This document shows, one piece after another, positions 16,254 to 24,499 of a stretch of 64,000 bases of DNA. This DNA is from Pseudomonas sp. B20(2017) (GTDB lineage Bacteria > Pseudomonadota > Gammaproteobacteria > Pseudomonadales > Pseudomonadaceae). The stretch lies in NCBI RefSeq assembly GCF_002113125.1, contig NZ_NEJP01000015.1:62001-126000 (forward strand). Direction: 5' to 3'. The translations under genes were made by a program, and so were the position numbers. The notes beneath the pieces were generated by a model. The model made no database searches, had not been told where the DNA came from, and worked only from the letters and a program-made list of their open reading frames with translations. Every line of letters starts with the position of its first letter. Within the stretch, counting starts at the first letter, position 1.

Positions 16254-18050
16254 TTACAGCGAGAACAACTGAGCCGGCAGTTTCATCAGGCAATCGCTGC
16301 CCGCCTCGATCGCCGAACAATGCGCTGCGGTGCGCGGCAACAGACGCTTGAAGTAGAACTCGCACGTCGCCAGTTTGCCCTGGTAGAAATCGCCATCACC
16401 CTCGCCCGACTCCAGCTGCGCCTGGGCGACCAGCGCCATGCGCAGCCACAGGTAGCCGAGAGCGATGTAACCGCTGTACATCAGGTAATCCACCGACGCG
16501 GCGCCGACTTCATCGGGATTCTTCATCGCGGCCATGCCGACCTTCACGGTCAGCTCGCCCCATTGCTGGTTGAGGCCATCGAGCTGCGCGACAAACGCGC
16601 CCAGTTGCGGATGCCCGGTGTTGGCGGCGCAGAATTTGTGGACGATTTTGGTGAAGTTGCGCAGCAGCTTGCCCTGGCTGCCCAGCACTTTGCGCCCGAG
16701 CAGGTCCAGCGCCTGAATGCCGTTGGTGCCTTCGTAGATCGGCGCGATCCGGCAATCGCGAACCAGTTGCTCCATGCCCCACTCGCGGATAAATCCGTGG
16801 CCACCGAAAATCTGCATGCCGTGGTTGGTCACCTCAAGGCCGGTGTCGGTCATGAACGCTTTGCAGATAGGCGTCAGGAACGCCAACAGATCTTCGGCTT
16901 CCTGACGCGCGTCGGCGTCCGGGCTAAGGTGCGCGACATCGAGCATCTGCGCGGTGAAATAAGTCAGCGCGCGGTTGCCTTCGTTGAAGGCTTTCATGGT
17001 TAGCAGCATGCGTCGCACGTCCGGGTGGACGATGATCGGGTCGGCCGGTTTGTCCGGGGCTTTGGCGCCGGTCAGGGCACGCATCTGCAAGCGGTCGTTG
17101 GCGTATTTGATTGCGCCCTGGAAACTCGCTTCGCCCAGACACAGGCCCTGCATTCCGGTGCCGAGGCGCGCGTGGTTCATCATGGTGAACATGCAGTTCA
17201 GGCCTTTGTTCGGCTCGCCGATCAGGAAGCCTTTGGCGTCGTCGAAGTTCAGCACGCAGGTGGCCGAGGCCTTGATTCCCATCTTGTGTTCGATAGAACC
17301 GCAGGAAACGCCGTTGCGCTCGCCGGCCTCACCGGAGGCGTCCGGAAGGAATTTCGGCACGATGAACAGCGAGATGCCTTTGGTCCCCGCCGGCGCGTCC
17401 GGCAGTTTGGCCAGCACCAGATGAATGATGTTGTCGCTCATGTCGTGCTCGCCGGCGGAGATGAAAATCTTGCTGCCGGTCACTGCGTAACTGCCGTCGG
17501 CCTGCGGCACGGCGCGGGTCTTGATGATGCCCAGGTCGGTGCCGCAATGGGCTTCGGTCAGGCACATGGTGCCGGTCCACTGACCGGCGGTGAGTTTGCG
17601 CAGGTAGGTGTTTTTCTGTTCGTCGGTGCCGTGGGCGTGGATCGCCGACATGGCGCCGTGGGTCAGGCCCGGGTACATGCCCCACGAGGTGTTGCTGGAG
17701 GCGACCATTTCGCTGATCACCAGCCCCAGCGAACTCGGCAGGCCCTGGCCGCCGTAGGTCGGATCTGCCGCCAGACCGTGCCAGCCACCTTCCACGTATT
17801 GTGCGAAGGCCTGCTTGAAACCTGTAGGCGTTGTCACCACGCCATTGTCGAAATGGCAGCCCTCTTCGTCACCGCTGCGATTGAGCGGTGCCAGAACGTT
17901 CTCACAGAACTTCGCACCTTCGTCGAGGATCGCGTTGATCATATCCGGGCTGGCGTCGTGGGCGCCGAGGGCCGCGTACTGGGTGTGGAAGTCAAAGACG
18001 TGGTCGATCAGAAAGCGCATGTCGCGCAGGGGAGCTTTGTATTCGGGCAT
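16254..18050 (-). CDS. Acyl-CoA dehydrogenase (long FadE-like form), second paralogue
   Basis: The 598-residue protein begins MPEYKAPLRDMRF at ATG 18050, with GAAGGAG upstream; a longer in-frame extension is unlike the family. Motifs parallel its neighbours: CLTEAHCGTDLG, KIFISAGEHD and PIYEGTNGIQALDLLGRK with the presumed catalytic glutamate. It carries the same long C-terminal extension. Corresponds in order to P. aeruginosa PA0507. It lies between a terminator and the diguanylate cyclase gene, both on the minus strand; the 90-bp gap to the latter leaves co-transcription possible. Confidence 0.93.
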   Translation of the reverse strand: MPEYKAPLRDMRFLIDHVFDFHTQYAALGAHDASPDMINAILDEGAKFCENVLAPLNRSGDEEGCHFDNGVVTTPTGFKQAFAQYVEGGWHGLAADPTYGGQGLPSSLGLVISEMVASSNTSWGMYPGLTHGAMSAIHAHGTDEQKNTYLRKLTAGQWTGTMCLTEAHCGTDLGIIKTRAVPQADGSYAVTGSKIFISAGEHDMSDNIIHLVLAKLPDAPAGTKGISLFIVPKFLPDASGEAGERNGVSCGSIEHKMGIKASATCVLNFDDAKGFLIGEPNKGLNCMFTMMNHARLGTGMQGLCLGEASFQGAIKYANDRLQMRALTGAKAPDKPADPIIVHPDVRRMLLTMKAFNEGNRALTYFTAQMLDVAHLSPDADARQEAEDLLAFLTPICKAFMTDTGLEVTNHGMQIFGGHGFIREWGMEQLVRDCRIAPIYEGTNGIQALDLLGRKVLGSQGKLLRNFTKIVHKFCAANTGHPQLGAFVAQLDGLNQQWGELTVKVGMAAMKNPDEVGAASVDYLMYSGYIALGYLWLRMALVAQAQLESGEGDGDFYQGKLATCEFYFKRLLPRTAAHCSAIEAGSDCLMKLPAQLFSL

Positions 18051-18140
18051 CGTGGCTTCTCCTTCAGCAGATTGCTTCAACCTACTGCCGGCCACCCTGC
18101 CCCACAATCACTGTCCAGACGCTGAATGCGCCGTCATCAC

Positions 18141-19430
18141 TCAACCTGCGGCGTTGTCCATGCGCACCGCGCCACGGCGGTTCTGCCCGAACGCCATCAC
18201 GCAGTTACGGCCTGCGCCCTTGGCGCTGTAGAGCGCCTGGTCGGCGGATTTCAGTACCTCTTCCGGAGTGCGCTGTTCCAGACGTTCGGCCACGCCGATG
18301 CTGACCGTGACCGACACACTGGACGCGCCCGAACCCGAGCGCCGCTGGCGGCCCTGCTGATCATCCTGCGGGCGGCTTTCCTGATTTCGCAGCTGGATGT
18401 TGTAGGACGCAATCGACTCGCGGATGACCTCAAGGTGGGGCATGCACTCCTCGAGGGTCTTGCCCGCAAACACCAAGGCAAATTCCTCACCGCCATAGCG
18501 ATAAGCCCTACCGCCGCCGCTGATTTTGGACAGCTTGCTGGCGACCAGTCGCAGGACCTGATCCCCCACGTCATGGCCGTGGGTGTCGTTGAATTTTTTG
18601 AAGTGATCGACATCGCTCATCGCCAGCACATAGTTGCGACCCAGACGCTGCATGCGCTCGTTGAGTGCGCGGCGCCCGGGCAGACCGGTGAGTTCGTCGC
18701 GGAAGGCCATTTGATAAGCCTCGTGCGCCACCGCCGCGGCAATCATCAACATCACCTGGCTGCACATGATGTTCAGGGTGAACGGCAGGATGAAGGTCTT
18801 CGGCAGCATCCAGAACACGCCGAGCAACCCCACCAGTTGCGCCGCATGCAGCGGACGCGGGTTGCGCCAGTATTGCCAGGCCAGCAACAGGAACGCCGAG
18901 AGGAACACCGGATAGGACATCTGGATCAGGCTCATCCACGCGCCGTGCAGCGCCGGCCAGCGGATCTCGGAAAGCCACATCAGCAACGCCTGCGGATAAC
19001 TTTGCTCAAGCCCCAACGCCACGCTGCCAAAGGCCAGCAGCACGGCGAAGCGCGCGACCATGTCCTGAAACAGGTGCGTGCGCTCTTGCCACGCGGCGAA
19101 CAGACCGAATAGCAGCGGCAACAGCAGACAGACCAGATGGAACACCACGGCCGCGTCTTCGCGAACCTTGCCATTGTCGCGGTAATAGTCGGTCTGGGTG
19201 TCGAGCAGGAAGTAGGCGATGTACACCGTGACCATCAGAAACAGCTCGCGCTGGCGTCGGTAAACCGCGCAATACGACCCACCCAGCAACAGCACCAAGG
19301 TTGGCAGCACGTTGAACAGCGAGGTGAAGAACACGTTGAGGTCTTTGACGTACGCAGCCGCCAACCCCGCGAGCAACAACAGCAGTGAAGGCAGGAAATG
19401 ACTGAAACGTACAGCGGAAGAACGCGGCAA
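18141..19430 (-). CDS. Membrane diguanylate cyclase (GGDEF)
   Basis: This protein makes the second messenger cyclic di-GMP from GTP. The 429-residue protein has a hydrophobic N-terminal half with six or seven membrane helices (about residues 8-230) and a C-terminal GGDEF domain. That domain shows DELTGLPGRRALNE at its start and the active-site RYGGEEF, so activity is expected. The acidic inhibitory RxxD is not obvious. The start is the TTG at 19430, with GGAG nine bases upstream; no in-frame ATG gives a complete first helix. A perfect Crp/Vfr palindrome lies 73 bases upstream. P. putida has a GGDEF gene at the same place among the dehydrogenases, from memory. Confidence 0.88.
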   Translation of the reverse strand: MPRSSAVRFSHFLPSLLLLLAGLAAAYVKDLNVFFTSLFNVLPTLVLLLGGSYCAVYRRQRELFLMVTVYIAYFLLDTQTDYYRDNGKVREDAAVVFHLVCLLLPLLFGLFAAWQERTHLFQDMVARFAVLLAFGSVALGLEQSYPQALLMWLSEIRWPALHGAWMSLIQMSYPVFLSAFLLLAWQYWRNPRPLHAAQLVGLLGVFWMLPKTFILPFTLNIMCSQVMLMIAAAVAHEAYQMAFRDELTGLPGRRALNERMQRLGRNYVLAMSDVDHFKKFNDTHGHDVGDQVLRLVASKLSKISGGGRAYRYGGEEFALVFAGKTLEECMPHLEVIRESIASYNIQLRNQESRPQDDQQGRQRRSGSGASSVSVTVSIGVAERLEQRTPEEVLKSADQALYSAKGAGRNCVMAFGQNRRGAVRMDNAAG

Positions 19431-19502
19431 GGGTAAAGCTCCGACCCGTCATGGCAAAGAGATAGCATTGTGCCTGCAATGTGGCCAGTTAAGCACACAC
19501 AA

Positions 19503-19518
19503 TGTGATCCAGATCACA
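19503..19518 (-). promoter_or_regulatory. Perfect Crp/Vfr-type binding site
   Basis: TGTGATCCAGATCACA contains the full Crp consensus TGTGA-N6-TCACA with symmetric inner bases. It is centred about 80 bp upstream of the diguanylate cyclase start codon, in the gap before that gene. By established knowledge Vfr and Crp recognise this palindrome. Use here is inferred. Confidence 0.7.
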
Positions 19519-19581
19519 GGCTGTCTCTTTAACGGCCGAAATCTGCGGTTGCTGAGGGATTTAGTAAGGTTTTTTGCGGAA

Positions 19582-19627
19582 TGGCCGTTAGACGGCCACC
19601 ATGGCCATCATTCTTGATGGCCATGGT
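19582..19627 (-). terminator. Tandem hairpins after the di-haem gene
   Basis: The right hairpin is a 13-bp perfect stem (ACCATGGCCATCA with TGATGGCCATGGT) with a TTCT loop, 13 bases beyond the stop at 19640. The left hairpin is TGGCCG with CGGCCA around TTAGA. The T tract (CTGTTTTTCT) follows the large stem only on the plus strand, where no gene reads into it. For the leftward gene this is therefore a structured but unusual 3' end. Confidence 0.5.
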
Positions 19628-19639
19628 CTGTTTTTCTAT

Positions 19640-21754
19640 TCAGAGATCGTTATAGAAAGGCTGTAATGGCCCTTCGGACGCCGGCCGGCCTTCAGCACCG
19701 TAAGGCTTGAGATTGAGCGATGCGTCCATCGCCTGACGGGTGGTGACTTTTGGACTGGCCGGGCGCTGGGTCACGGCATTTTCATCGCCGATATGGCCTT
19801 GCGGGATCACTAACGACGGATGATCGAACGGTGCTCGCTCCCAGGCTACGCGCGGATCGGTCAAGCCGACTTCCATGAATTTCACCAGCGCGTCGATTTC
19901 ATCAGGCGTCAGGTTCAGCGCCGTCATGTCCGGGTCGAGGTTGGAAGTGTTGTGCTGGTTCACCGCCGGATGCTCGAAGCCGCTGGTGTTGTTGGCGTCT
20001 TCCCCGCGCCGGTCCCCGCCACGGTTGTAGAACTCCATCACCTGTTTGAGCGTCGAGCGGCTGCCGTTGTGGAAGTACGGCCCGGTCAGCGCGATGTTGC
20101 GCAGAGTAGGCGTCTTGAACGCGCCGTCGACCGAATCGCGGAAACCGACATTCGGCTTGAGCGTGGCATCGCATGGAATGGCCGCGCTCAACGGCGCCTC
20201 GAACGTGCAGACATCGACGTCCAGCGGATCGACCGATTTTCCGCCCTGCAACACCGTGTTGTACTGCCGAGTGAACGACCACGGATTGCCCCACGCATCC
20301 GCGCCGCCGAGGGCCAGGTCTTCCGAGGTCGGACGCACGCCGGTGTTGTAGAAGCCGTTGTCGTAGAGGGTGGTCAGGTTGTCGGCCATCACCATCCGTT
20401 CGATGCGTTCGCGCGGATGCATCAGCAGGCGGCTGGCGGCGTTGGTCAGCTCCGGACCGCCGTGGCAATTGACGCATTTACCCTTGCCGAGAAACAGGTT
20501 CATGCCTTCGACCTGTTGCGCGTTCATTGCGGTGTGATCGCCTTGCAGGTAGGCGTCGATCGGCGCCTGATCGGACACCAGCGTCGCCTCATACATCTGG
20601 ATCGCCAGGCCGAAGAACAGCGGGAAGTTGGCCTCCATCTGGGTGTACGGCGCGCCGCCCACCAGAACGTTTTGCGTGGCGTTCCACAGCCGGGGCTGGA
20701 AGGCGTTCTTGATCAGCTCGCGATAGGTCGGCCGCCGTGCGCCGGACACAGGGCCCAGCACCGAATCGGTGGATGAGATCCGCTGCTGCTTGAGCATCAA
20801 CGTGTCGAGCATCCTGCGGCCGATGTCGGCAAAGGTGCGACCGCCGCAGGACATTTCCACCGGGCTACCGGGCGGGCCGACGGCTTGCGAGGCGGCTGAC
20901 GCATCGTTGAGCGCCAGCCGCACTTTGGTCGCGATTGTGCTGCGCTCGCTGGTCACGTAGATCCCGGCATCCGGATCGCGATTGCCGAATGGCGAGAAGC
21001 CGTTGAACACGTTGTTGGCCCGACCATCCCAGAAGTTGCGCACGTTGAACGCGGCGTTGATCACCGACGGCGCGTTGCGTCCGGTGCTGCGCCGTACGTT
21101 GATGCCGCCGACCTGGAAAATACCGTCCGGCTGCTGAGTACATTTGTCGAAACGCGCCTGATTGGGTTTGACGAAGTTGGCGTCGAACACGCCTTGCGAG
21201 CCGACCACATCGTCCGTCGAGTAAACGATGGGTGAGTTGCGCTCCAGCGGATTGCTCAGCACGTGAGTCGGGAAGTCGGTTTTCTTCAGCGTGTAGTTCG
21301 GGCCACCCTTGCCGCCGGACAACGTTGCGTAGGACGCCACATCACCGGGAATATCCGACGCCACAAACGGCTTGTTGAAGATCGACGCGACGTTGGCGTT
21401 GGTATGCGCCTGGCCGGGGTTGAGCTGGTTGGTGATGCGGTGATCGACGCCGGCGTGGTAGTGGCAGGAGGCGCAGGCGGTGGCGCCATCGCTGCCGATC
21501 TCCATGTCCCAGAACAACGCCTTGCCCAACAGGATCGCGGCCTGGCGATTGAGCACGTAGTCGGTCATCAGGTCGACCTTGCGCCCGCCTTCGGTTCCGG
21601 ACGGATCGGGGGGCACCATCCCGCGCAACGATTGCAGCGACGGCACCTCCGGCACGGGAGGATCGACCTCGGCGGGGTCGGCGGCCCATGCGCTGTGGAC
21701 TGACAGCGAGATGGGTAACCAGAAGGTCAAACGAGCGAGTCGACTGATGTTCAT
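19640..21754 (-). CDS. Large di-haem cytochrome c peroxidase-like protein
   Basis: The product is exported: residues 1-24 form a signal peptide ending HSAWA before DPAEV. Two c-type haem sites are visible, CASCH at residues 94-98 and CVNCH at 427-431. Between them, GRNAPSVINAAFNVRNFWDG is typical of the MauG/cytochrome c peroxidase superfamily. At 704 residues it is about twice a classical di-haem peroxidase and close to the RoxA/RoxB rubber-oxygenase group, which is an alternative assignment. I chose ATG 21754 because it gives a clean signal peptide; the frame stays open upstream without one. It sits between acyl-CoA dehydrogenase paralogues, and its substrate is unknown. Confidence 0.85.
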   Translation of the reverse strand: MNISRLARLTFWLPISLSVHSAWAADPAEVDPPVPEVPSLQSLRGMVPPDPSGTEGGRKVDLMTDYVLNRQAAILLGKALFWDMEIGSDGATACASCHYHAGVDHRITNQLNPGQAHTNANVASIFNKPFVASDIPGDVASYATLSGGKGGPNYTLKKTDFPTHVLSNPLERNSPIVYSTDDVVGSQGVFDANFVKPNQARFDKCTQQPDGIFQVGGINVRRSTGRNAPSVINAAFNVRNFWDGRANNVFNGFSPFGNRDPDAGIYVTSERSTIATKVRLALNDASAASQAVGPPGSPVEMSCGGRTFADIGRRMLDTLMLKQQRISSTDSVLGPVSGARRPTYRELIKNAFQPRLWNATQNVLVGGAPYTQMEANFPLFFGLAIQMYEATLVSDQAPIDAYLQGDHTAMNAQQVEGMNLFLGKGKCVNCHGGPELTNAASRLLMHPRERIERMVMADNLTTLYDNGFYNTGVRPTSEDLALGGADAWGNPWSFTRQYNTVLQGGKSVDPLDVDVCTFEAPLSAAIPCDATLKPNVGFRDSVDGAFKTPTLRNIALTGPYFHNGSRSTLKQVMEFYNRGGDRRGEDANNTSGFEHPAVNQHNTSNLDPDMTALNLTPDEIDALVKFMEVGLTDPRVAWERAPFDHPSLVIPQGHIGDENAVTQRPASPKVTTRQAMDASLNLKPYGAEGRPASEGPLQPFYNDL

Positions 21755-21961
21755 AGGCTTCACCCTGACTGTTGTTGTTAAGTGCCGGGCGTCTTGCTTC
21801 TTTGAGCAGGCAGTTCTGATAAGCACCGGTAAATCGGGCAGTGCAATTAATTGGCCACTCTTCTGGAAACATTTTGAATCAATAAGCGCAAGGGTTCGGC
21901 TGAGCAGCGCCCTTATCCATGCTGGGGAATGAGCCCCGGGATTGGGGAAATCCGGGTACAA

Positions 21962-21997
21962 AAAAAACCGCTGCCCCCGAAGGAGCAGCGGTTTTTT
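21962..21997 (-). terminator. Terminator after the first acyl-CoA dehydrogenase gene
   Basis: A 13-bp stem (AAAAAACCGCTGC with GCAGCGGTTTTTT) around a 10-base loop ends in a long T tract on the minus strand. It lies 19 bases after the stop at 22016 and separates that gene from the di-haem gene. Confidence 0.9.
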
Positions 21998-22015
21998 GAA
22001 GGACTGCGTTAAGGC

Positions 22016-23821
22016 TTAGTAGCCCAGTGCGAAGTCTTCTTCTTTCATGTCCATCAGGTTGTTAGCGCCCGACAGCATGGTGGCCACGTGCGTACGGGTA
22101 CGCGGCAGGATGCGCTGGAAGTAGAAGCGCGCGGTTTGCAGCTTGGCGGTGTAGAACGCCTCGTCGGTGGTGCCGGCAGCCAGTTTTTCGGCAGCCAGAC
22201 GCGCCATGTCGGCCCAGAAGTAGGCCAGGCAGGCGTAACCGGAGTACATCAGGTAGTCCACGGAGGCCGCGCCGACTTCTTCGCGATCTTTCATGGCGGC
22301 CATACCGACCTTCATGGTCAGTTCGCCCCACTCTTTGTTCAGTGCAGCCAACGGTGCGACGAATTCTTTGACCGCTTCGTTGCCTTCGTTGTTCTGGCAG
22401 AACTTGTGGACGATCTTGGTGAAGCCTTTGAGAGCCTCGCCTTGAGTCATCAGCACTTTACGGCCCAGCAGGTCGAGTGCCTGGATGCCGGTGGTGCCTT
22501 CGTACAGCATCGAGATGCGGCTGTCGCGAACGTTCTGCTCCATGCCCCACTCGGCGATGAAGCCATGGCCGCCGTAGATCTGCACGCCGTGGTTGGCGGA
22601 TTCGAAACCGACTTCGGTCATGAACGCCTTGGCGATCGGAGTCATGAAGGCCAGCAGTGCGTCGGCTTTCTTTTTCTCTTCTTCGTCCACGCCGTATTTG
22701 ACGATGTCGACCTGTTTGGCGGTGAAGTACACCATCGCACGGTTGCCTTCGGCGAATGCCTTCATGGTCAACAGCATGCGGCGTACATCTGGGTGAACGA
22801 TGATCGGGTCAGCGGCCTTGTCCGGCGCTTTCGGGCCAGTCAGGGAACGCATTTGCAGGCGATCGCGAGCGTATTTCAGGCCGCCCTGAAAGCCGATTTC
22901 GGCGTGGGCCAGACCTTGCAGCGCGGTACCCAGACGTGCGGTGTTCATGAAGGTGAACATGCAGTTCAGGCCTTTGTTCGCCGGGCCGATCAGGAAACCG
23001 GTCGCGCCATCGAAGTTCATCACGCAAGTGGCGTTGCCGTGGATGCCCATCTTGTGTTCGATCGAACCGCAGGTCACAGCATTGCGTGCACCGACGGTGC
23101 CGTCGGCGTTCGGCAGGAACTTGGGAACGATGAACAGCGAGATGCCTTTGGTGCCGGCCGGTGCGTCCGGCAGGCGGGCCAGCACGATGTGGACGATGTT
23201 GTCGGCCATGTCGTGTTCACCGGCCGAGATGAAGATCTTGGTACCGGAAACTTTGTAGGAACCGTCGGCCTGAGGCTCGGCCTTGGTGCGCAGCATGCCC
23301 AGGTCGGTGCCGCAGTGCGGCTCGGTCAGGCACATGGTGCCGGTCCATTCGCCGGAGACCAGTTTGGTCAGATAAGCTTCTTGCTGCTCTGGGGTGCCGT
23401 GTTCGGAGATGGTGTTCATCGCGCCGTGCGACAGGCCCGGGTACATGCCCCACGACCAGTTGGCTTCGCCGACCATCTCGCTGACAGCCAGACCCAGCGA
23501 CTCAGGCAGACCCTGACCGCCGTGCTCGACGTCATGGGCCAGGCTCGGCCAGCCGCCTTCCACGAATTGCTTGTAGGCCTCTTTGAAGCCGGTCGGGGTT
23601 TTCACGCCGGACTCGCTCCAGGTGCAGCCTTCGGTGTCACCCACGCGGTTCAGCGGTGCCAGCACCTGCTCACAAAACTTGGCGCCCTCTTCAAGAATGG
23701 CGTCAACCATGTCCGGCGTTGCTTCTGCGCACGCTGGAAGGCTCTGATAGTGCGCTTCGTAGCCGAGCAGTTCGTCACGAACGAAGCGAATATCACGCAA
23801 GGGGGCCTTGTAGTCAGGCAT
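22016..23821 (-). CDS. Acyl-CoA dehydrogenase (long FadE-like form), PsrA-linked paralogue
   Basis: The 601-residue protein begins MPDYKAPLRDIRF and shares the family motifs: CLTEPHCGTDLG, KIFISAGEHD and MLYEGTTGIQALDLLGRK with the presumed catalytic glutamate. It has the long C-terminal domain. In order it matches P. aeruginosa PA0506, named FadE1 as I recall and reported to prefer long-chain substrates. A PsrA-type box lies 62 bases upstream, which fits induction by long-chain fatty acids. It is monocistronic: a strong terminator follows and the gap upstream is 275 bp. Confidence 0.95.
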   Translation of the reverse strand: MPDYKAPLRDIRFVRDELLGYEAHYQSLPACAEATPDMVDAILEEGAKFCEQVLAPLNRVGDTEGCTWSESGVKTPTGFKEAYKQFVEGGWPSLAHDVEHGGQGLPESLGLAVSEMVGEANWSWGMYPGLSHGAMNTISEHGTPEQQEAYLTKLVSGEWTGTMCLTEPHCGTDLGMLRTKAEPQADGSYKVSGTKIFISAGEHDMADNIVHIVLARLPDAPAGTKGISLFIVPKFLPNADGTVGARNAVTCGSIEHKMGIHGNATCVMNFDGATGFLIGPANKGLNCMFTFMNTARLGTALQGLAHAEIGFQGGLKYARDRLQMRSLTGPKAPDKAADPIIVHPDVRRMLLTMKAFAEGNRAMVYFTAKQVDIVKYGVDEEEKKKADALLAFMTPIAKAFMTEVGFESANHGVQIYGGHGFIAEWGMEQNVRDSRISMLYEGTTGIQALDLLGRKVLMTQGEALKGFTKIVHKFCQNNEGNEAVKEFVAPLAALNKEWGELTMKVGMAAMKDREEVGAASVDYLMYSGYACLAYFWADMARLAAEKLAAGTTDEAFYTAKLQTARFYFQRILPRTRTHVATMLSGANNLMDMKEEDFALGY

Positions 23822-23882
23822 AGCGATAAACCTCTGCTGATGTAACCGGGAATGAACGACCGCGTTGATTTGTTGTGACGGT

Positions 23883-23896
23883 CAAACAGTTGTTTG
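23883..23896. promoter_or_regulatory. PsrA-type operator
   Basis: CAAACAGTTGTTTG matches the published PsrA pattern (G/C)AAAC-N2-4-GTTT(G/C) exactly with N4. It is centred about 70 bp upstream of the acyl-CoA dehydrogenase start codon. PsrA is a TetR-family repressor released by long-chain acyl groups. No psrA gene is in the window. Confidence 0.75.
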
Positions 23897-24045
23897 AAAC
23901 ATACGTTTACGCCGAAATCTTGTCAAGCATCGTTCTTTTGCCATTCGTCATCACATTTTCCGAACGCCGGACACAGCAACACGACATTCGCCCGACCGAG
24001 CCATGTGCACTGAAAAAAGATTAGTTGAGGGAGAAGGACTTACAA

Positions 24046-24071
24046 CGAAAAACGCCGCGAACAGTCGCGGC
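24046..24071 (-). terminator. Terminator after the rod-like gene
   Basis: GCCGCGA and TCGCGGC pair around ACAG. On the minus strand the hairpin is followed by GTTTTTCGTT. It lies 26 bases past the stop at 24097. Confidence 0.8.
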
Positions 24072-24096
24072 ATCTGGCAAAGCGCAGGTCAGAAAA

Positions 24097-24393
24097 TCAG
24101 GCGAACGTATCGATGATCGTACCGAGCATTTCATCGGAAGCCTTGGCGACTTTCGTGCCCAGTTCCACTTGAAACTTGCCCTGGGCCATCTCGGCCATGG
24201 CGCTGCCCGGATCCATTTGCTGGCTGCGATCCACGCCACGCAGGCGATCGATCTGGGCCTCGGAGGACTGGCTGGTGACCGAACGCTCAATGGTGTTGTT
24301 GGCGATCTGGCTGGCGGCCTGATCGACACGGTTCTGTCCGGTCTGAATGGTGCTCAGACCTGCATAAAAAGCTGTGTTTCCAGAGATTTCCAT
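24097..24393 (-). CDS. Small protein resembling a flagellar rod/hook N-terminus
   Basis: The 98-residue product starts MEISGNTAFYAGLSTIQTGQ and continues with NRVDQAASQIANNTIE. This resembles the N-terminal helix of flagellar rod and hook proteins (FlgB/C/E/F/G), where a glycine-alanine helix runs into a conserved Asn-Ile-Ala-Asn motif. The C-terminus (KASDEMLGTIIDTFA) also resembles the C-terminal helix of those proteins, so it looks like a rod protein reduced to its two helices. No flagellar gene is near. It corresponds to the small hypothetical gene next to bioD in P. aeruginosa. ATG 24393 is preferred over 24405, which has AGG directly against it. Function unknown. Confidence 0.75.
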   Translation of the reverse strand: MEISGNTAFYAGLSTIQTGQNRVDQAASQIANNTIERSVTSQSSEAQIDRLRGVDRSQQMDPGSAMAEMAQGKFQVELGTKVAKASDEMLGTIIDTFA

Positions 24394-24499
24394 GGGAGCT
24401 CTCATCCTTGGGAAGGATCAATGGGTGCCATTGAACCAGAGGCGTCAGAAAAACACCCGTCAAAAACACTAATGGCACAGTGCCTTGTCATAGCCAAAA

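Noticed and set aside
24468..24490. Possible sigma-54 promoter (TGGCAC near TTG) between bioD and the rod-like gene
   Set aside because: The spacing between the two halves is wrong for sigma-54, and the direction would read into bioD antisense.
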